DNA of 64,000 nt from Arcobacter sp. FWKO B (lineage in GTDB: Bacteria; Campylobacterota; Campylobacteria; Campylobacterales; Arcobacteraceae): the NCBI RefSeq assembly GCF_014844135.1, contig NZ_CP041403.1, positions 806,001 to 870,000 of the forward strand, in the 5' to 3' direction. Of the stretch, positions 41,879-51,224 are shown in pieces. The position numbers and the translations under genes are program-made. Numbering within the stretch: the first letter of the stretch is position 1; each line of letters starts with the position of its first letter. The notes beneath the pieces are model-generated. The model was given only the letters and a program-made list of their open reading frames with translations. It had not been told where the DNA came from and made no database searches.

Positions 41879-43243
41879 TTATTCATTCATAGAATTAAAA
41901 AACTCTGCGTTGTTTGCTGTTTTTTGTAATTTAGAATATAAAAATTTCAACGCTTCAACTTCATCCATAGTAGCAATAGCATTTCTAAGTATCCAAGTTT
42001 TTTGTAATTGTTCAGTACTAATTAAAAGTTCTTCTTTTCTAGTACCAGATTTAATAATATCAAGTGCAGGATATACTCTTCTATCTGCAGCATTTCTACT
42101 TAGTACAACTTCAGCATTACCAGTACCTTTAAACTCTTCAAAAATTACCTCATCCATTCTACTACCAGTATCTACAAGTGCTGTTGATATAATAGTAAGG
42201 CTTCCACCTTCTTCTATATTTCTAGCAGCTCCAAAAAATCTTTTTGGTTTATGAAGTGCATTTGCATCAACACCACCGCTTAATACTTTTCCACTACTTG
42301 GAGTAACTGTATTATAAGCCCTTGCAAGTCTTGTAATAGAATCAAGTAATATTACTACATCTTTACCCATCTCTACCATTCTTTTTGCTTTTTCGATGAC
42401 AAGCTCTGCAACTCTTACATGGTTTTGAGCAGGAAGGTCAAAAGTCGAACTATATACTTCACCTTTTACTGATCTTTGCATATCAGTCACTTCTTCAGGT
42501 CTTTCATCTATTAAAAGTACCATTAATACAGCTTCTGGATGATTTGTACTTATACCATGAGCTAGTTCTTTTAATAACTCAGTTTTACCACTTCTAGGAG
42601 GTGCAACGATAAGTCCCCTTTGTCCTTTACCCATTGGTGTAAATATATCTATTACTCTACCTGTAAGCTTTGTTGGCTGATATTCAAACTTAAATTTTTT
42701 AGTAGAATATAAAGGTGTAAGATTATCAAACAATGGTCTATGTTTAGATTCATTTACTGGAAGGTAATTAACAGCTTCTACTTTTAATAATGCATGATAT
42801 TTTTCTTGTTCTTTATTAGGTGGTCTTACTTGACCTGTTACTATATCACCAGTTCTAAGGGCAAATCTTCTTATTTGCGTTGAACTAACATAAGAATCAC
42901 TAGATGAATCACTAAAATTACCATCAAGTGCTCTTAAAAACCCAAATCCACCCTCTTTTATCTCTAAAATACCTGTAAAAAGTATGTATCCACCTTGGTC
43001 TATTTGTGATTTCAAAATAGAAAACATCAAGTCTTGTCTTTTAAGCTCTTGTGGATTTTCAATATCCAAGTCATCAGCTATTTTTAATAGCTCTTCTAAT
43101 GGCAAAGTTCTTAATTGCTCTATTGTAAAGCCTTCTACTGGTACATGTGTTCTTGATTTTGATTTTGCATCTTTTGAAGTTTTTGTCTTTTTATCTGTCA
43201 TCACATTGTCATGACTAAGTTCTTGAGTGTTAGTTTCTTCCAT
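41879..43243 (-). CDS. rho: Transcription termination factor Rho
   Basis: 454 residues. An N-terminal acidic/basic extension of about 40 residues is followed by Rho_N helices ([19 protein letters not shown]), the RNA-binding cold-shock domain ([22 protein letters not shown]), the P-loop [13 protein letters not shown], and the ring ATPase with [15 protein letters not shown] and [16 protein letters not shown]. Typical length for the phylum. Confidence 0.97.
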   Translation of the reverse strand: MEETNTQELSHDNVMTDKKTKTSKDAKSKSRTHVPVEGFTIEQLRTLPLEELLKIADDLDIENPQELKRQDLMFSILKSQIDQGGYILFTGILEIKEGGFGFLRALDGNFSDSSSDSYVSSTQIRRFALRTGDIVTGQVRPPNKEQEKYHALLKVEAVNYLPVNESKHRPLFDNLTPLYSTKKFKFEYQPTKLTGRVIDIFTPMGKGQRGLIVAPPRSGKTELLKELAHGISTNHPEAVLMVLLIDERPEEVTDMQRSVKGEVYSSTFDLPAQNHVRVAELVIEKAKRMVEMGKDVVILLDSITRLARAYNTVTPSSGKVLSGGVDANALHKPKRFFGAARNIEEGGSLTIISTALVDTGSRMDEVIFEEFKGTGNAEVVLSRNAADRRVYPALDIIKSGTRKEELLISTEQLQKTWILRNAIATMDEVEALKFLYSKLQKTANNAEFFNSMNE

Positions 43244-43327
43244 TTATTGATTTACCCTTTTGTAGATGTAGTAGTTTTGTAGAATTTTATGTTGAAGTAT
43301 TTTAGTATTTTTTAGATTATATATTGC

Positions 43328-43355
43328 TTAGACAAGGTTTTTAGACCTTGTCTAA
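43328..43355 (-). terminator. Hairpin terminator of the envelope operon
   Basis: TTAGACAAGG and CCTTGTCTAA form a perfect 10-bp stem with an 8-base loop, 12 bp after the last gene of the three-gene operon at 43368-47247. Confidence 0.65.
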
Positions 43356-43367
43356 ATATTTACACAA

Positions 43368-44186
43368 TTATCTAACTGGTTGCTTTAAAGCTGGCTGACC
43401 CATTTCAATCAAGTTTGCATTTGATTGTTGGAAATATTCTTCCCAAAAGTTTTTTAATGAAGCCAATATTTTAGGGTCCCTATAAGTTCCTGCTTTTAAA
43501 TTTGTTGGAACTATTCCAGCTCCTATAATATATACTTTTGCACCACCAAAATCACTAAATAAATTCTCTTTGTCAACTTTTTGTAATTCTATAGAAGGAT
43601 TAATCAACCTTGCTGTACCCTTGCTATAAAAAGATGAAATTGTGGAGTTTTCCAGCATATCAGACACTAATATTACAATTTTCTCACTTGCTTCAGTCTG
43701 AGAAATTACATTTATTCCAAAATCCTGTAAAGCATATAAAATATCAGATTTAGCTATATCATTGCCTGGCACTAAAAAAGAATTCATAATCGAAGCATTA
43801 ACTTGATTAAACACATACCTTCCTTGATCTTTAAGACATTTATCTACTCTTCCTAATACATCTTTTCTTTCATAATGTCTTTGTTCATTAGTCAATGGTA
43901 CATCTAGTAAAAAATCAAAAACTTTCTCATTATAATGACCATCAATAAAAGCTGAAAACTTAGCAATATATACATAATTTGCTGGTGCTATTTTAGAAAC
44001 AACATTTGATATAACTTGTTGCTTAAGCTTATCGTCAAACAATGTTGTTTCATCTATCAACACAAATACTGCAGTATTTATTTCACTACTTGGCTTAACT
44101 GAAGTTTTATAGATTTGATAGCAACTACTACTAGCAAATAAATGCGAAAAAAACAATAATAAAAAAACACCTACTAACTTCTTCAT
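43368..44186 (-). CDS. Exported von Willebrand A-like protein, unknown role
   Basis: 272 residues from ATG 44186, whose ATGA overlaps the stop of the previous gene; GGAG lies before it. A signal peptide (MKKLVGVFLLLFFSHLFASS) leads to a domain resembling a VWA fold: TAVFVLIDETTLFDD near the start, then KIVILVSDMLENSTISSFYS and AKVYIIGAGIVP. The metal-site DxSxS motif is not clear, so binding ability is uncertain. Third gene of a coupled operon with a membrane zinc-ribbon protein and an OmpA-type lipoprotein. Confidence 0.62.
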   Translation of the reverse strand: MKKLVGVFLLLFFSHLFASSSCYQIYKTSVKPSSEINTAVFVLIDETTLFDDKLKQQVISNVVSKIAPANYVYIAKFSAFIDGHYNEKVFDFLLDVPLTNEQRHYERKDVLGRVDKCLKDQGRYVFNQVNASIMNSFLVPGNDIAKSDILYALQDFGINVISQTEASEKIVILVSDMLENSTISSFYSKGTARLINPSIELQKVDKENLFSDFGGAKVYIIGAGIVPTNLKAGTYRDPKILASLKNFWEEYFQQSNANLIEMGQPALKQPVR

Positions 44187-45694
44187 GCTAACTCCAACTT
44201 GGCACCATCTTTTGGACAAAATTTCAATCCATCTTCATAAACTGTATTACACTCAGGGCAAGTAGGGACTTTTACTTTTGTCTCAACTTTATTGCCACAA
44301 TTTGGACAAAACTTTGAATCAACACCAAGTTCACTACCACATTCACTACAAAAGACTTTGATAGATTTTTCTTCAATAATGAGCTTAATATCATCTACTT
44401 TTTTTTGCACGCTTGATGATGTAACTTTTGTAATTTCAATATTATGGTTTTCACTTTCTTGATGTTGCATTACAACATAATTTAAAAATGTCCTATGCTC
44501 CTTATTTCTTATCAATTCAGACTGTTTAGAAGATGTTCCTGTTAAAGAAGCATTTTGAAACATTCTTTGTTGTAAGTTTTGTAATTTTTGTTGAGCAATT
44601 TTAGCAATTTTTTCTTTTTCTTTTTTAAAATAACTAATAAAATCTTGCTTAGTCCTAAAATTATGGTAGTCTAGATATGAATTTAAGCTTTCTTTTCCAA
44701 CAAATCCCCACTTAAAACCAAATAATATTCCTAATAATTGTATAAATACAAATAATACTGCTAGTACAATAAAAGTTGCCCAACCACCTTTTCTATCTGA
44801 ATCTTGTCTATCTTCCAATGCTTTAGTATCAGCTTTTTCTTGATTTCCAACTAATTCCATTGGAAATGCAGAATATACATCTGTTTGAATGTTAGATACT
44901 TCTTCTATTAATTGTTTTTCAAGAACTTGTCCTCTTACATAAGTTGCCCCAACTGCAATTACAACAACAAAAATAGCTGTAATAATAGATATCATCCAAC
45001 TTGGTGTTACTGTAGCATTTGTATTAACTCTATTTAACACTTTTATATAATTAGGGGCATTGTCATCTAAATTATTAGTTTCCAATGTAATCCTGTCATC
45101 TCTTTCTAAGTTTGGTTTATCATCTCTTCTATCATTTATATACCATACTCTTATTTTCTTTATCAAAGAGTTTTTATATATTTCATGACCAGTCCAATGT
45201 GTAAAACCAACTAATATAATTGATATAATTATAGCTATACCAAATGCACCATATTGCTGAACAGCTTCACTAGCTCCTGGTATTGTAAAACCAGCCAGTA
45301 CATAGGCAAACCCAGCTGCTTCAAGTAATACAAGTACAAATACAATAAGCCACATAAATGAAGGAAAAGGTTTTCTCCCTAACTCATCCACTTTTGATAA
45401 ATATGATTTACATCTATCATAATGCTCAGCATCCTTATCATATCTATCATAATGTGCATAAAAATCTGAGCATAAAGAAGTTTCACTACTAAACCAATTA
45501 TTACCTTCCATACTTTCAGTATCTTTAGATAATTTACTTATTTTACCTATGACTGGAAAACTTGCCCATGTACACAACCACCAAAACTTAACCTTATCCC
45601 AATATTTCATCACTAGTACTGCAACAACTAGTGTGAATAAAATTGTGTATAAAATAGTCCTATATGCCGATAAAAACTCTTGTATTGACTCCAT
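44183..45694 (-). CDS. Polytopic membrane protein with C-terminal double zinc ribbon
   Basis: 503 residues with about five membrane helices (near 15-33, 112-135, 147-167, 233-253 and 303-325), long polar loops, a coiled-coil segment after the last helix, and two four-cysteine ribbons at the end: CSECGSELGVDSKFCPNCG and CPECNTVYEDGLKFCPKDG. I do not recognise a family for the membrane part. It lies between an OmpA-type lipoprotein and a VWA-like exported protein, so an envelope-spanning assembly is plausible. Confidence 0.62.
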   Translation of the reverse strand: MESIQEFLSAYRTILYTILFTLVVAVLVMKYWDKVKFWWLCTWASFPVIGKISKLSKDTESMEGNNWFSSETSLCSDFYAHYDRYDKDAEHYDRCKSYLSKVDELGRKPFPSFMWLIVFVLVLLEAAGFAYVLAGFTIPGASEAVQQYGAFGIAIIISIILVGFTHWTGHEIYKNSLIKKIRVWYINDRRDDKPNLERDDRITLETNNLDDNAPNYIKVLNRVNTNATVTPSWMISIITAIFVVVIAVGATYVRGQVLEKQLIEEVSNIQTDVYSAFPMELVGNQEKADTKALEDRQDSDRKGGWATFIVLAVLFVFIQLLGILFGFKWGFVGKESLNSYLDYHNFRTKQDFISYFKKEKEKIAKIAQQKLQNLQQRMFQNASLTGTSSKQSELIRNKEHRTFLNYVVMQHQESENHNIEITKVTSSSVQKKVDDIKLIIEEKSIKVFCSECGSELGVDSKFCPNCGNKVETKVKVPTCPECNTVYEDGLKFCPKDGAKLELA

Positions 45695-45705
45695 TAAATA
45701 TCTCC

Positions 45706-47247
45706 TTAATTTTTTTGTAATTGTTTGATTTGAAATTCTCTTTGATACATATCATTATTATTTGCATAATAAAGTTTTCCAACTGATTGTTGATTTGTAT
45801 TTTTCTCATCAAAAACTATATCAACACATTTAATTTGACTAGAGTCATCATCAACAAAAACTCTATATATCATCCCTTGTGTGCCTTGATATGTATTGAC
45901 ATGTGTTTTTAGTTTTACATCAGCGTTTTTTGGATTTATAGGATCATAGTTTTTATACACATAAACATCAGGATTTTGTGTTACCTTTGCACCATCTTTC
46001 AGCACACCTACAGGTGTAAACCCTATTAAATGATCATCTATATTAGAAGTCCAAGAAGTTTCATTTAACCCTTTTTTAAAGTCCTTTGTTGAGTAACTAA
46101 CTTTTTCACCCGTTGCTAAAGATTTAGTTTCACCACCAAATCTTGGCTTATCATATACACAACTTACATATGCGTTAGAAAAGTCACTACTTGCAACTGC
46201 TTTTGTTGTGAACAAACCTTTAGAACTATTATTATGTACTGGCTCACCAAACTTAGAAACCAATGTAAATTCATTGTTTATTATAGGCTCACCTTTAAAA
46301 TCGATGTAGTTTTTTGTATTTTTGTCAAATACAACTTTTGTTTTTGTAGGAATTGGTTGTTTTGTCTGAGTAAATGTATTATCAATAGTTTGTGAAGAAT
46401 CTTTTTGAACTTCAGCTACTATTTTTTCTTTTTTTGGTGCTTTAACAACATATGTAGGAGCTACTTCTCTAAAGAATTTTGGATTTGCTACCCTTGATGA
46501 TGCATACTTTATGATTTCTGCCTCATCATTTAATTCTATAATTTCAACCCTTCTATTTTTAGAAGCACCATCATTAGTATTATTATCTGCAATTGGTTGG
46601 GTTTCACCTGCACCCAAATAATAAATATTTTCTTGTTTTATCCCACTGCCAGCAAAAATTTCACTTACATACTTTGCTCTATCTTCAGATAACTTTTGAT
46701 TAAAAGATGAATCACCACTATCATCTGTATGTCCAATAATTAATATTTTTCTATTACTTGCTGCATATTGTTGTGCAAATTTATTATACGCTACAGCTGC
46801 ATTTGCATTTAACTTACTTGAACCTATATCAAATTGGTTTTCATCAGAAATAATAGTAAATACATCACCAACTACATTTGAATTTTGTCCTTTTTTATCA
46901 TTATTTGATAATGCACTATCAGAAACATTATCATCTATTATCATATCTGTTGCTACTATATCATAAGAATATATTTCTATTTTTTCTTCTTGAGCAATTT
47001 TAGCTAATTCAGCTCTTCTTTTGTCAATACCATCACCGACCATGTAGCCTAAGAGACCACCAACTGCAGCACCTAATAATGCTCCATTTCTTCCACCAAA
47101 CTGTTTACCAATTGCTGCACCAATTCCTGCACCTATTGCTGTACCACCAATTTTACCAGCATTTTGATTTAATGATGTTGCACTCGGTGCACACCCTCCC
47201 AAAAAAAGTGCTGTACAAACAGCTAGCGATATGGTTGTTTTGTTCAT
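45706..47247 (-). CDS. OmpA-family lipoprotein with glycine zipper
   Basis: 513 residues. A lipoprotein signal ends at LGGC (Cys19). Next comes a glycine-zipper segment (GGTAIGAGIGAAIGKQFGG and GALLGAAVGGLLGYMVGDG), then an OmpA peptidoglycan-binding domain (FDIGSSKLNANAAVAYNKFA, IIGHTDDSGDSSFNQKLSEDRA, GASKNRRVEI). The last 250 residues form an unrecognised beta-rich domain, unusual because OmpA domains normally end the protein. It is the first gene of the three-gene envelope operon. Confidence 0.75.
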   Translation of the reverse strand: MNKTTISLAVCTALFLGGCAPSATSLNQNAGKIGGTAIGAGIGAAIGKQFGGRNGALLGAAVGGLLGYMVGDGIDKRRAELAKIAQEEKIEIYSYDIVATDMIIDDNVSDSALSNNDKKGQNSNVVGDVFTIISDENQFDIGSSKLNANAAVAYNKFAQQYAASNRKILIIGHTDDSGDSSFNQKLSEDRAKYVSEIFAGSGIKQENIYYLGAGETQPIADNNTNDGASKNRRVEIIELNDEAEIIKYASSRVANPKFFREVAPTYVVKAPKKEKIVAEVQKDSSQTIDNTFTQTKQPIPTKTKVVFDKNTKNYIDFKGEPIINNEFTLVSKFGEPVHNNSSKGLFTTKAVASSDFSNAYVSCVYDKPRFGGETKSLATGEKVSYSTKDFKKGLNETSWTSNIDDHLIGFTPVGVLKDGAKVTQNPDVYVYKNYDPINPKNADVKLKTHVNTYQGTQGMIYRVFVDDDSSQIKCVDIVFDEKNTNQQSVGKLYYANNNDMYQREFQIKQLQKN

Positions 47248-47501
47248 TTAAATCCCCATTGTCAATATATATAATAAGCGTGTATTTTAATGAATCAATC
47301 ATAAATATTAACTTAAACTTATATATTTTAACTAGAATATATATATAATTATACATAAAGAATACAGCTATGAATAAAATATGTTATTTTATAAACAGTA
47401 TATTATTTTGTCTAATAAATGTATAATAACTTATAATGTACTACTGATATATTTTATATATGATTTAGTTTCTATAAGTATTAATTTTTATATCTTGAAA
47501 A

Positions 47502-47768
47502 ACAAATATCCTTTCACTAAATGCTACTACTGAAGCTGAAAAAGAATTTGCTGGTAAAAATGAGGTAAAAGGTTTACCAATGAACCAACCAAAAAATCAT
47601 ATGAAAGTACCAGAAGTAAAGAAAAAGACAAGCTCAGTTAAATCTGGAGTTTCAAAAAGTAAAACGGAACACCGACTTCAGTCGGTTTCTTCAAAAACAA
47701 GCCCAGATAAATCTGGGGTTCCTAAAATAACACCAAATCCATCTTCTGATGAGTGGGAATCCTTTTAA
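47502..47768 (+). pseudogene. Remnant of a third chemoreceptor gene, keeping hairpin tip and CheR tether
   Basis: The open frame starts TNILSLNA, the exact tip motif of the two intact receptors, then jumps to EAEKEFAGKNEV, equivalent to their C-terminal KKEFIGKN, and ends DEWESF, a WxxF-type CheR/CheB-binding pentapeptide. About 150 codons between tip and tail are deleted, and everything upstream is gone. The linker contains two copies of the dispersed hairpin repeat read in frame (KTSSVKSGVSK and KTSPDKSGVPK). An ATG-started 62-codon frame lies within it but is not a convincing gene. Confidence 0.72.
47625..47722. repeat. Dispersed hairpin repeat, copy 8 (inside the chemoreceptor remnant)
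   Basis: One partial unit (AAGACAAGCTCAG ... CTGGAGTTTC) and one full unit (GGAAC, CCGACT/AGTCGG, ACAAGCCCAGAT/ATCTGGGGTTCC) separated by 12 bp. Both keep the reading frame open. Confidence 0.75.
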
Positions 47769-47788
47769 GAATTAGTCAATGGTTGATG

Positions 47789-47819
47789 GTTGATAGTCGA
47801 TAGACTATTGACTATCAAC
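47789..47819 (+). other. Perfect hairpin GTTGATAGTC/GACTATCAAC
   Basis: Ten-bp stem with an 11-base loop, just upstream of the -10 element of the candidate RNA at 47832. Possible terminator of the remnant frame or an operator. Confidence 0.45.
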
Positions 47820-47831
47820 TATAATCAAGAC

Positions 47832-47956
47832 AGGTTTAGGCTTGATAGCTATATTTTCACCTTTTTTCATTTTCTACACATAGCTATCAATCGTAAATCC
47901 TAGCAAGTTACACTCCCTCCTCCCTCCTTTGTTGTTCTTGCTAGCTTTACTTTTTT
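47832..47956 (+). ncRNA. Candidate small RNA with two 29-nt pyrimidine-rich loops
   Basis: A perfect TATAAT (47820-47825) predicts a start near 47832. The transcript would hold two hairpins: TTGATAGCTA/TAGCTATCAA (47842-47851 with 47881-47890) and CTAGCAAG/CTTGCTAG (47900-47907 with 47937-47944). Each loop is exactly 29 nt. Loop 1 has no G; loop 2 contains CCUCCUCCC followed by CUCCUUUG, strong complements of ribosome-binding sites. A T6 run at 47951-47956 could end transcription. The layout resembles the anti-Shine-Dalgarno cuckoo RNAs of alphaproteobacteria. No protein gene occupies this 332-bp gap. Confidence 0.5.
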
Positions 47957-48100
47957 ACAACTTCTAAACAAATTGTTTATTTTTTATCAACATTTATAAA
48001 TTATTAGTGAATTATTTAAGGTTGAATTAATATAAATTATGATAAAAATTCATAACTACTACTTATAAAGTAGCATAAAATTTATTTATAGGGTTAGATA

Positions 48101-50023
48101 ATGTTTTCTAATAACAAAAGTGTTAAAACACAAATCACCGTACCTGTAGTGATAGGTGGAATTATTGTTATTCTTGCTGTTTTAGCTATATCCATATATG
48201 CAAAAAATGTAATAATGACACAAAGTGGCATACAAGTAGCAGATGTAATGGCAAAACAAGCCTCTGAAGCAAGAAAAATATATGCTGGACAAATAATGCC
48301 AAAGATTCAAGGTCTTGGTGGATATGACCATGCTGATTGGAAAGATATGGATGGTGCTGTACCAGCAGCTGCAACACTTGTAAATATGATAGGACATAAT
48401 GTAGCTAATGTAATGCCAGGAGTTAATCTAAGACTTTATAGTGAGCTTCCTTTTACTAATAGAAAACTAGAATTAGATGATTTTGAGAGAAGATCACTAA
48501 AAGCACTAGAAAAAAATCCTACACAACCATACTATGAACTTATAGATAATAATGGACAATCAATGCTAAGATATGCTATTTCTGATGTTATGGCTCAAGG
48601 ATGTGTAAATTGTCATAATAACCATGGGTTGTCACCAAAAACTGACTGGAAAGTTGGAGATTTTAGAGGTGCTGTTGGAGTAAGTGTTCCGTTAAACGAA
48701 CTAGAAGGAAGTATATCAAAACAATTTAATATAGTACAATTTAGCTTGGCAATAGCTATGATTTTATTAGTAGTCGCATTGTTATTTGTTGCTAATAGTA
48801 TAGTAAATAGTACAGTAGCTATAAAAGATGGCTTACTCACATTCTTTTCATTTTTAAATAAAGAAACTACTAAAGCTGAACTAATTTCTCTTGATAGTAA
48901 AGATGAATTTGGTCAGATGGCTAAAGTTATTAATCAAAATATTACTACTATTGAGCAAGATTTAATTAAAGATACAAAAACTGTTTTAGCTACTATTAAG
49001 GTGGTTGATAGTGTTAAAAACGGTGATTTAAGTCACAATGTATCTGTAGTTCCTGCTAATCCACAGTTACTTGAGCTTACTAAAACACTAAATGAAATGC
49101 TTGAAATACTAAGAAGTAAAGTTGGAACTGACCTAAATGCTATTTCAAAAGTCTTATCAGATTTTGCTCAATACAACTTTACTACAAAAGTACCAAATAG
49201 CAAGGGTGAAATTGAAAAAGCAATTAATGATTTAGGAGAAGAGATATCACAGCTATTAAAACAATCACTTACAATTGGAAAAACATTAGATGATGTTTCA
49301 GATCAGTTAATAGGAAATGTTGAAGTATTAAACCGTAATTCTAACCATGCAGCTGCAAGTTTAGAAGAAACAGCTGCTGCACTTGAAGAAATTACAAGTA
49401 CTATTACAAACAACTCTAACAGTGTATCACAAATGGCAACTTACTCAAATCAAGTAAGCTCTTCAGCAAAAAAAGGACAAGAACTTGCTAAAAACACTAC
49501 AACTGCTATGGACGAGATTACATCACAAGTTAGTCTAATAAATGAAGCAATAGCAGTAATTGATCAAATTGCATTCCAAACAAATATCTTATCTTTAAAT
49601 GCTGCTGTTGAAGCTGCAACTGCAGGAGAAGCTGGAAAAGGATTTGCTGTTGTTGCTGGAGAGGTAAGAAATCTTGCTTCAAGAAGTGCTGAAGCTGCTA
49701 AAGAGATAAAGCATATTGTAGAAAATGCAACTCAAAAAGCTGACCAAGGTAAAGCTATAAGTAATGAAATGATAAAAGGGTATGAAGAATTACTAGAAAA
49801 CATAAATAAAACAACACAAATGATTGATGAGATTTCTACAGCCTCTAAAGAACAAGAAGCTGGAATAATCCAAATCAATGATGCAATAACTCAACTTGAC
49901 CAACAAACTCAAGCAAATGCATCTATTGCTAATCAAACCAAACAAGTAGCACTTCAAACTGACACTATCGCAAAAGAAATTGTGGCTGATGCTATGAAAA
50001 AAGATTTTATTGGGAAGAAATGA
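48101..50023 (+). CDS. Methyl-accepting chemotaxis protein with haem-c (DUF3365-type) sensor domain
   Basis: 640 residues. A membrane helix (about 15-34) and a second (about 210-232) flank a periplasmic domain with [28 protein letters not shown] and a covalent haem site CVNCH (168-172), as in Tll0287/DUF3365 sensors. This suits sensing of redox state, oxygen or NO. The signalling tip [19 protein letters not shown] is nearly identical in DNA to the receptor at 37466. No CheR pentapeptide. A strong hairpin terminator follows. Confidence 0.93.
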   Translation: MFSNNKSVKTQITVPVVIGGIIVILAVLAISIYAKNVIMTQSGIQVADVMAKQASEARKIYAGQIMPKIQGLGGYDHADWKDMDGAVPAAATLVNMIGHNVANVMPGVNLRLYSELPFTNRKLELDDFERRSLKALEKNPTQPYYELIDNNGQSMLRYAISDVMAQGCVNCHNNHGLSPKTDWKVGDFRGAVGVSVPLNELEGSISKQFNIVQFSLAIAMILLVVALLFVANSIVNSTVAIKDGLLTFFSFLNKETTKAELISLDSKDEFGQMAKVINQNITTIEQDLIKDTKTVLATIKVVDSVKNGDLSHNVSVVPANPQLLELTKTLNEMLEILRSKVGTDLNAISKVLSDFAQYNFTTKVPNSKGEIEKAINDLGEEISQLLKQSLTIGKTLDDVSDQLIGNVEVLNRNSNHAAASLEETAAALEEITSTITNNSNSVSQMATYSNQVSSSAKKGQELAKNTTTAMDEITSQVSLINEAIAVIDQIAFQTNILSLNAAVEAATAGEAGKGFAVVAGEVRNLASRSAEAAKEIKHIVENATQKADQGKAISNEMIKGYEELLENINKTTQMIDEISTASKEQEAGIIQINDAITQLDQQTQANASIANQTKQVALQTDTIAKEIVADAMKKDFIGKK

Positions 50024-50026
50024 TAT

Positions 50027-50062
50027 TAGTACACTACGCTGATATATCAGTGTAGTGTACTA
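50027..50062 (+). terminator. Strong hairpin after the haem chemoreceptor
   Basis: TAGTACACTAC ... GTAGTGTACTA with an inner CTGATATATCAG, a long near-perfect stem starting 4 bp after the stop codon. It can also serve the convergent TRAP operon. Confidence 0.75.
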
Positions 50063-50081
50063 TTAAAACATTAAGATACTT

Positions 50082-50102
50082 ACCAGATAAATCTGGTGTT
50101 CC
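50082..50102. repeat. Dispersed hairpin repeat, copy 9 (fragment)
   Basis: ACCAGAT/ATCTGGT stem followed by GTTCC, between convergent genes. Confidence 0.55.
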
Positions 50103-50118
50103 ATTCTCAATTCTCAAC

Positions 50119-51201
50119 TCACGATTCCAAACTATTCAAATATGCAAGATCTGATATTTTCGTCCATTCTCTTGTTTTTGTCATATAAGCTTTTTGACTT
50201 TCATATACTTTTTTAAATAACGCATTTTTTGCAGACTCTTCTTTGTATGCTTCTTGTGTAGCATTTTTAAGAGCAGTTATTACCTCTTTTGGGAATGTTT
50301 TGATTTGGATATTTGGGTATTCTTTTTTCATACTATCCCACATCATGGCATTTTCATGTTGAGATTGGGAAAGCATCATAAACGATGAGCTTAGCATCGC
50401 TGATTTCATGATTTCTTGAAGCTCTTTTGGTAATGTATCAAATTTTTTTCTATTTATCAAAAATTGCATTTCACTAGCTGGTTCATGCCATCCTGTATAG
50501 TAATAAGGGGCAACTTTGTGAAAGCCCATTTTTACATCAAGTGCAGGACCTACCCACTCTAGGGCATCTATTGTACCTCTCTCTAACGCAGTATAAAGCT
50601 CACCTGGAGCGATATTAACAGGACTAGCCCCCACACGAGCAAGTACTTCTCCAGCAAACCCTGGGATTCTCATTTTTAGACCCTTAAGGTCAGCTATGGA
50701 TTTGATCTCTTTTTTGAACCATCCACCCATTTGGTTGGTAGTATTTCCACCGTTAAAAGAATAAAGCCCATGTTTAGAATAAACCTCATCCATAAGCTCC
50801 ACACCACCACCAAAATAAAACCATCCATTTTGCTCTTGTGCAGTCATACCAAAAGGAACAGAAGTAAAAAACACCGTAGAAGGCTCTTTTCCTTTCCAAT
50901 AATAGCTTGCCGTATGAGCCATCTCATATTGCCCGCCACGAACCAAATCAAACACATTTAATGGAGCTTTATGCCTTTCAGCAGCATCAACCCTTATACT
51001 CATAGCCCCACCACTCATCAACTCTACATTTTTTGCAAAATTATTTGCACTATCGACAAATATTGGCATATTTTGTGGCCAAGTAAGAGCTATCTTCCAA
51101 TTATATTTTGCTTTTTGATTAGCTGTTAGGATATTTGGAAAAGCAATAGCACCAGCACCTGCTACAATAGCACCTTTTTTTATAAAATCACGTCTAAGCA
51201 T
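50119..51201 (-). CDS. TRAP transporter substrate-binding protein, TakP-like (2-oxo acid type)
   Basis: 360 residues with a twin-arginine signal (LRRDFIKKGAIVAG). The DctP fold has the TakP features KEIKSIADLKGLKMRIPGFAGEVLARVG, GELYTALERGTIDALEWVGP and YYYTGWHEPASE. The conserved Arg in KMRIPG binds the carboxylate of the ligand. TakP relatives take up pyruvate and other 2-oxo acids, often with a metal ion. Permease genes follow at once. Confidence 0.87.
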   Translation of the reverse strand: MLRRDFIKKGAIVAGAGAIAFPNILTANQKAKYNWKIALTWPQNMPIFVDSANNFAKNVELMSGGAMSIRVDAAERHKAPLNVFDLVRGGQYEMAHTASYYWKGKEPSTVFFTSVPFGMTAQEQNGWFYFGGGVELMDEVYSKHGLYSFNGGNTTNQMGGWFKKEIKSIADLKGLKMRIPGFAGEVLARVGASPVNIAPGELYTALERGTIDALEWVGPALDVKMGFHKVAPYYYTGWHEPASEMQFLINRKKFDTLPKELQEIMKSAMLSSSFMMLSQSQHENAMMWDSMKKEYPNIQIKTFPKEVITALKNATQEAYKEESAKNALFKKVYESQKAYMTKTREWTKISDLAYLNSLES

Positions 51202-51224
51202 TTTATGACTCCTTTAAAAATATA

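Noticed and set aside
47580-47768. 62-codon intact gene
   Set aside because: The same frame extends upstream into a chemoreceptor motif; it is better explained as a decayed receptor tail.
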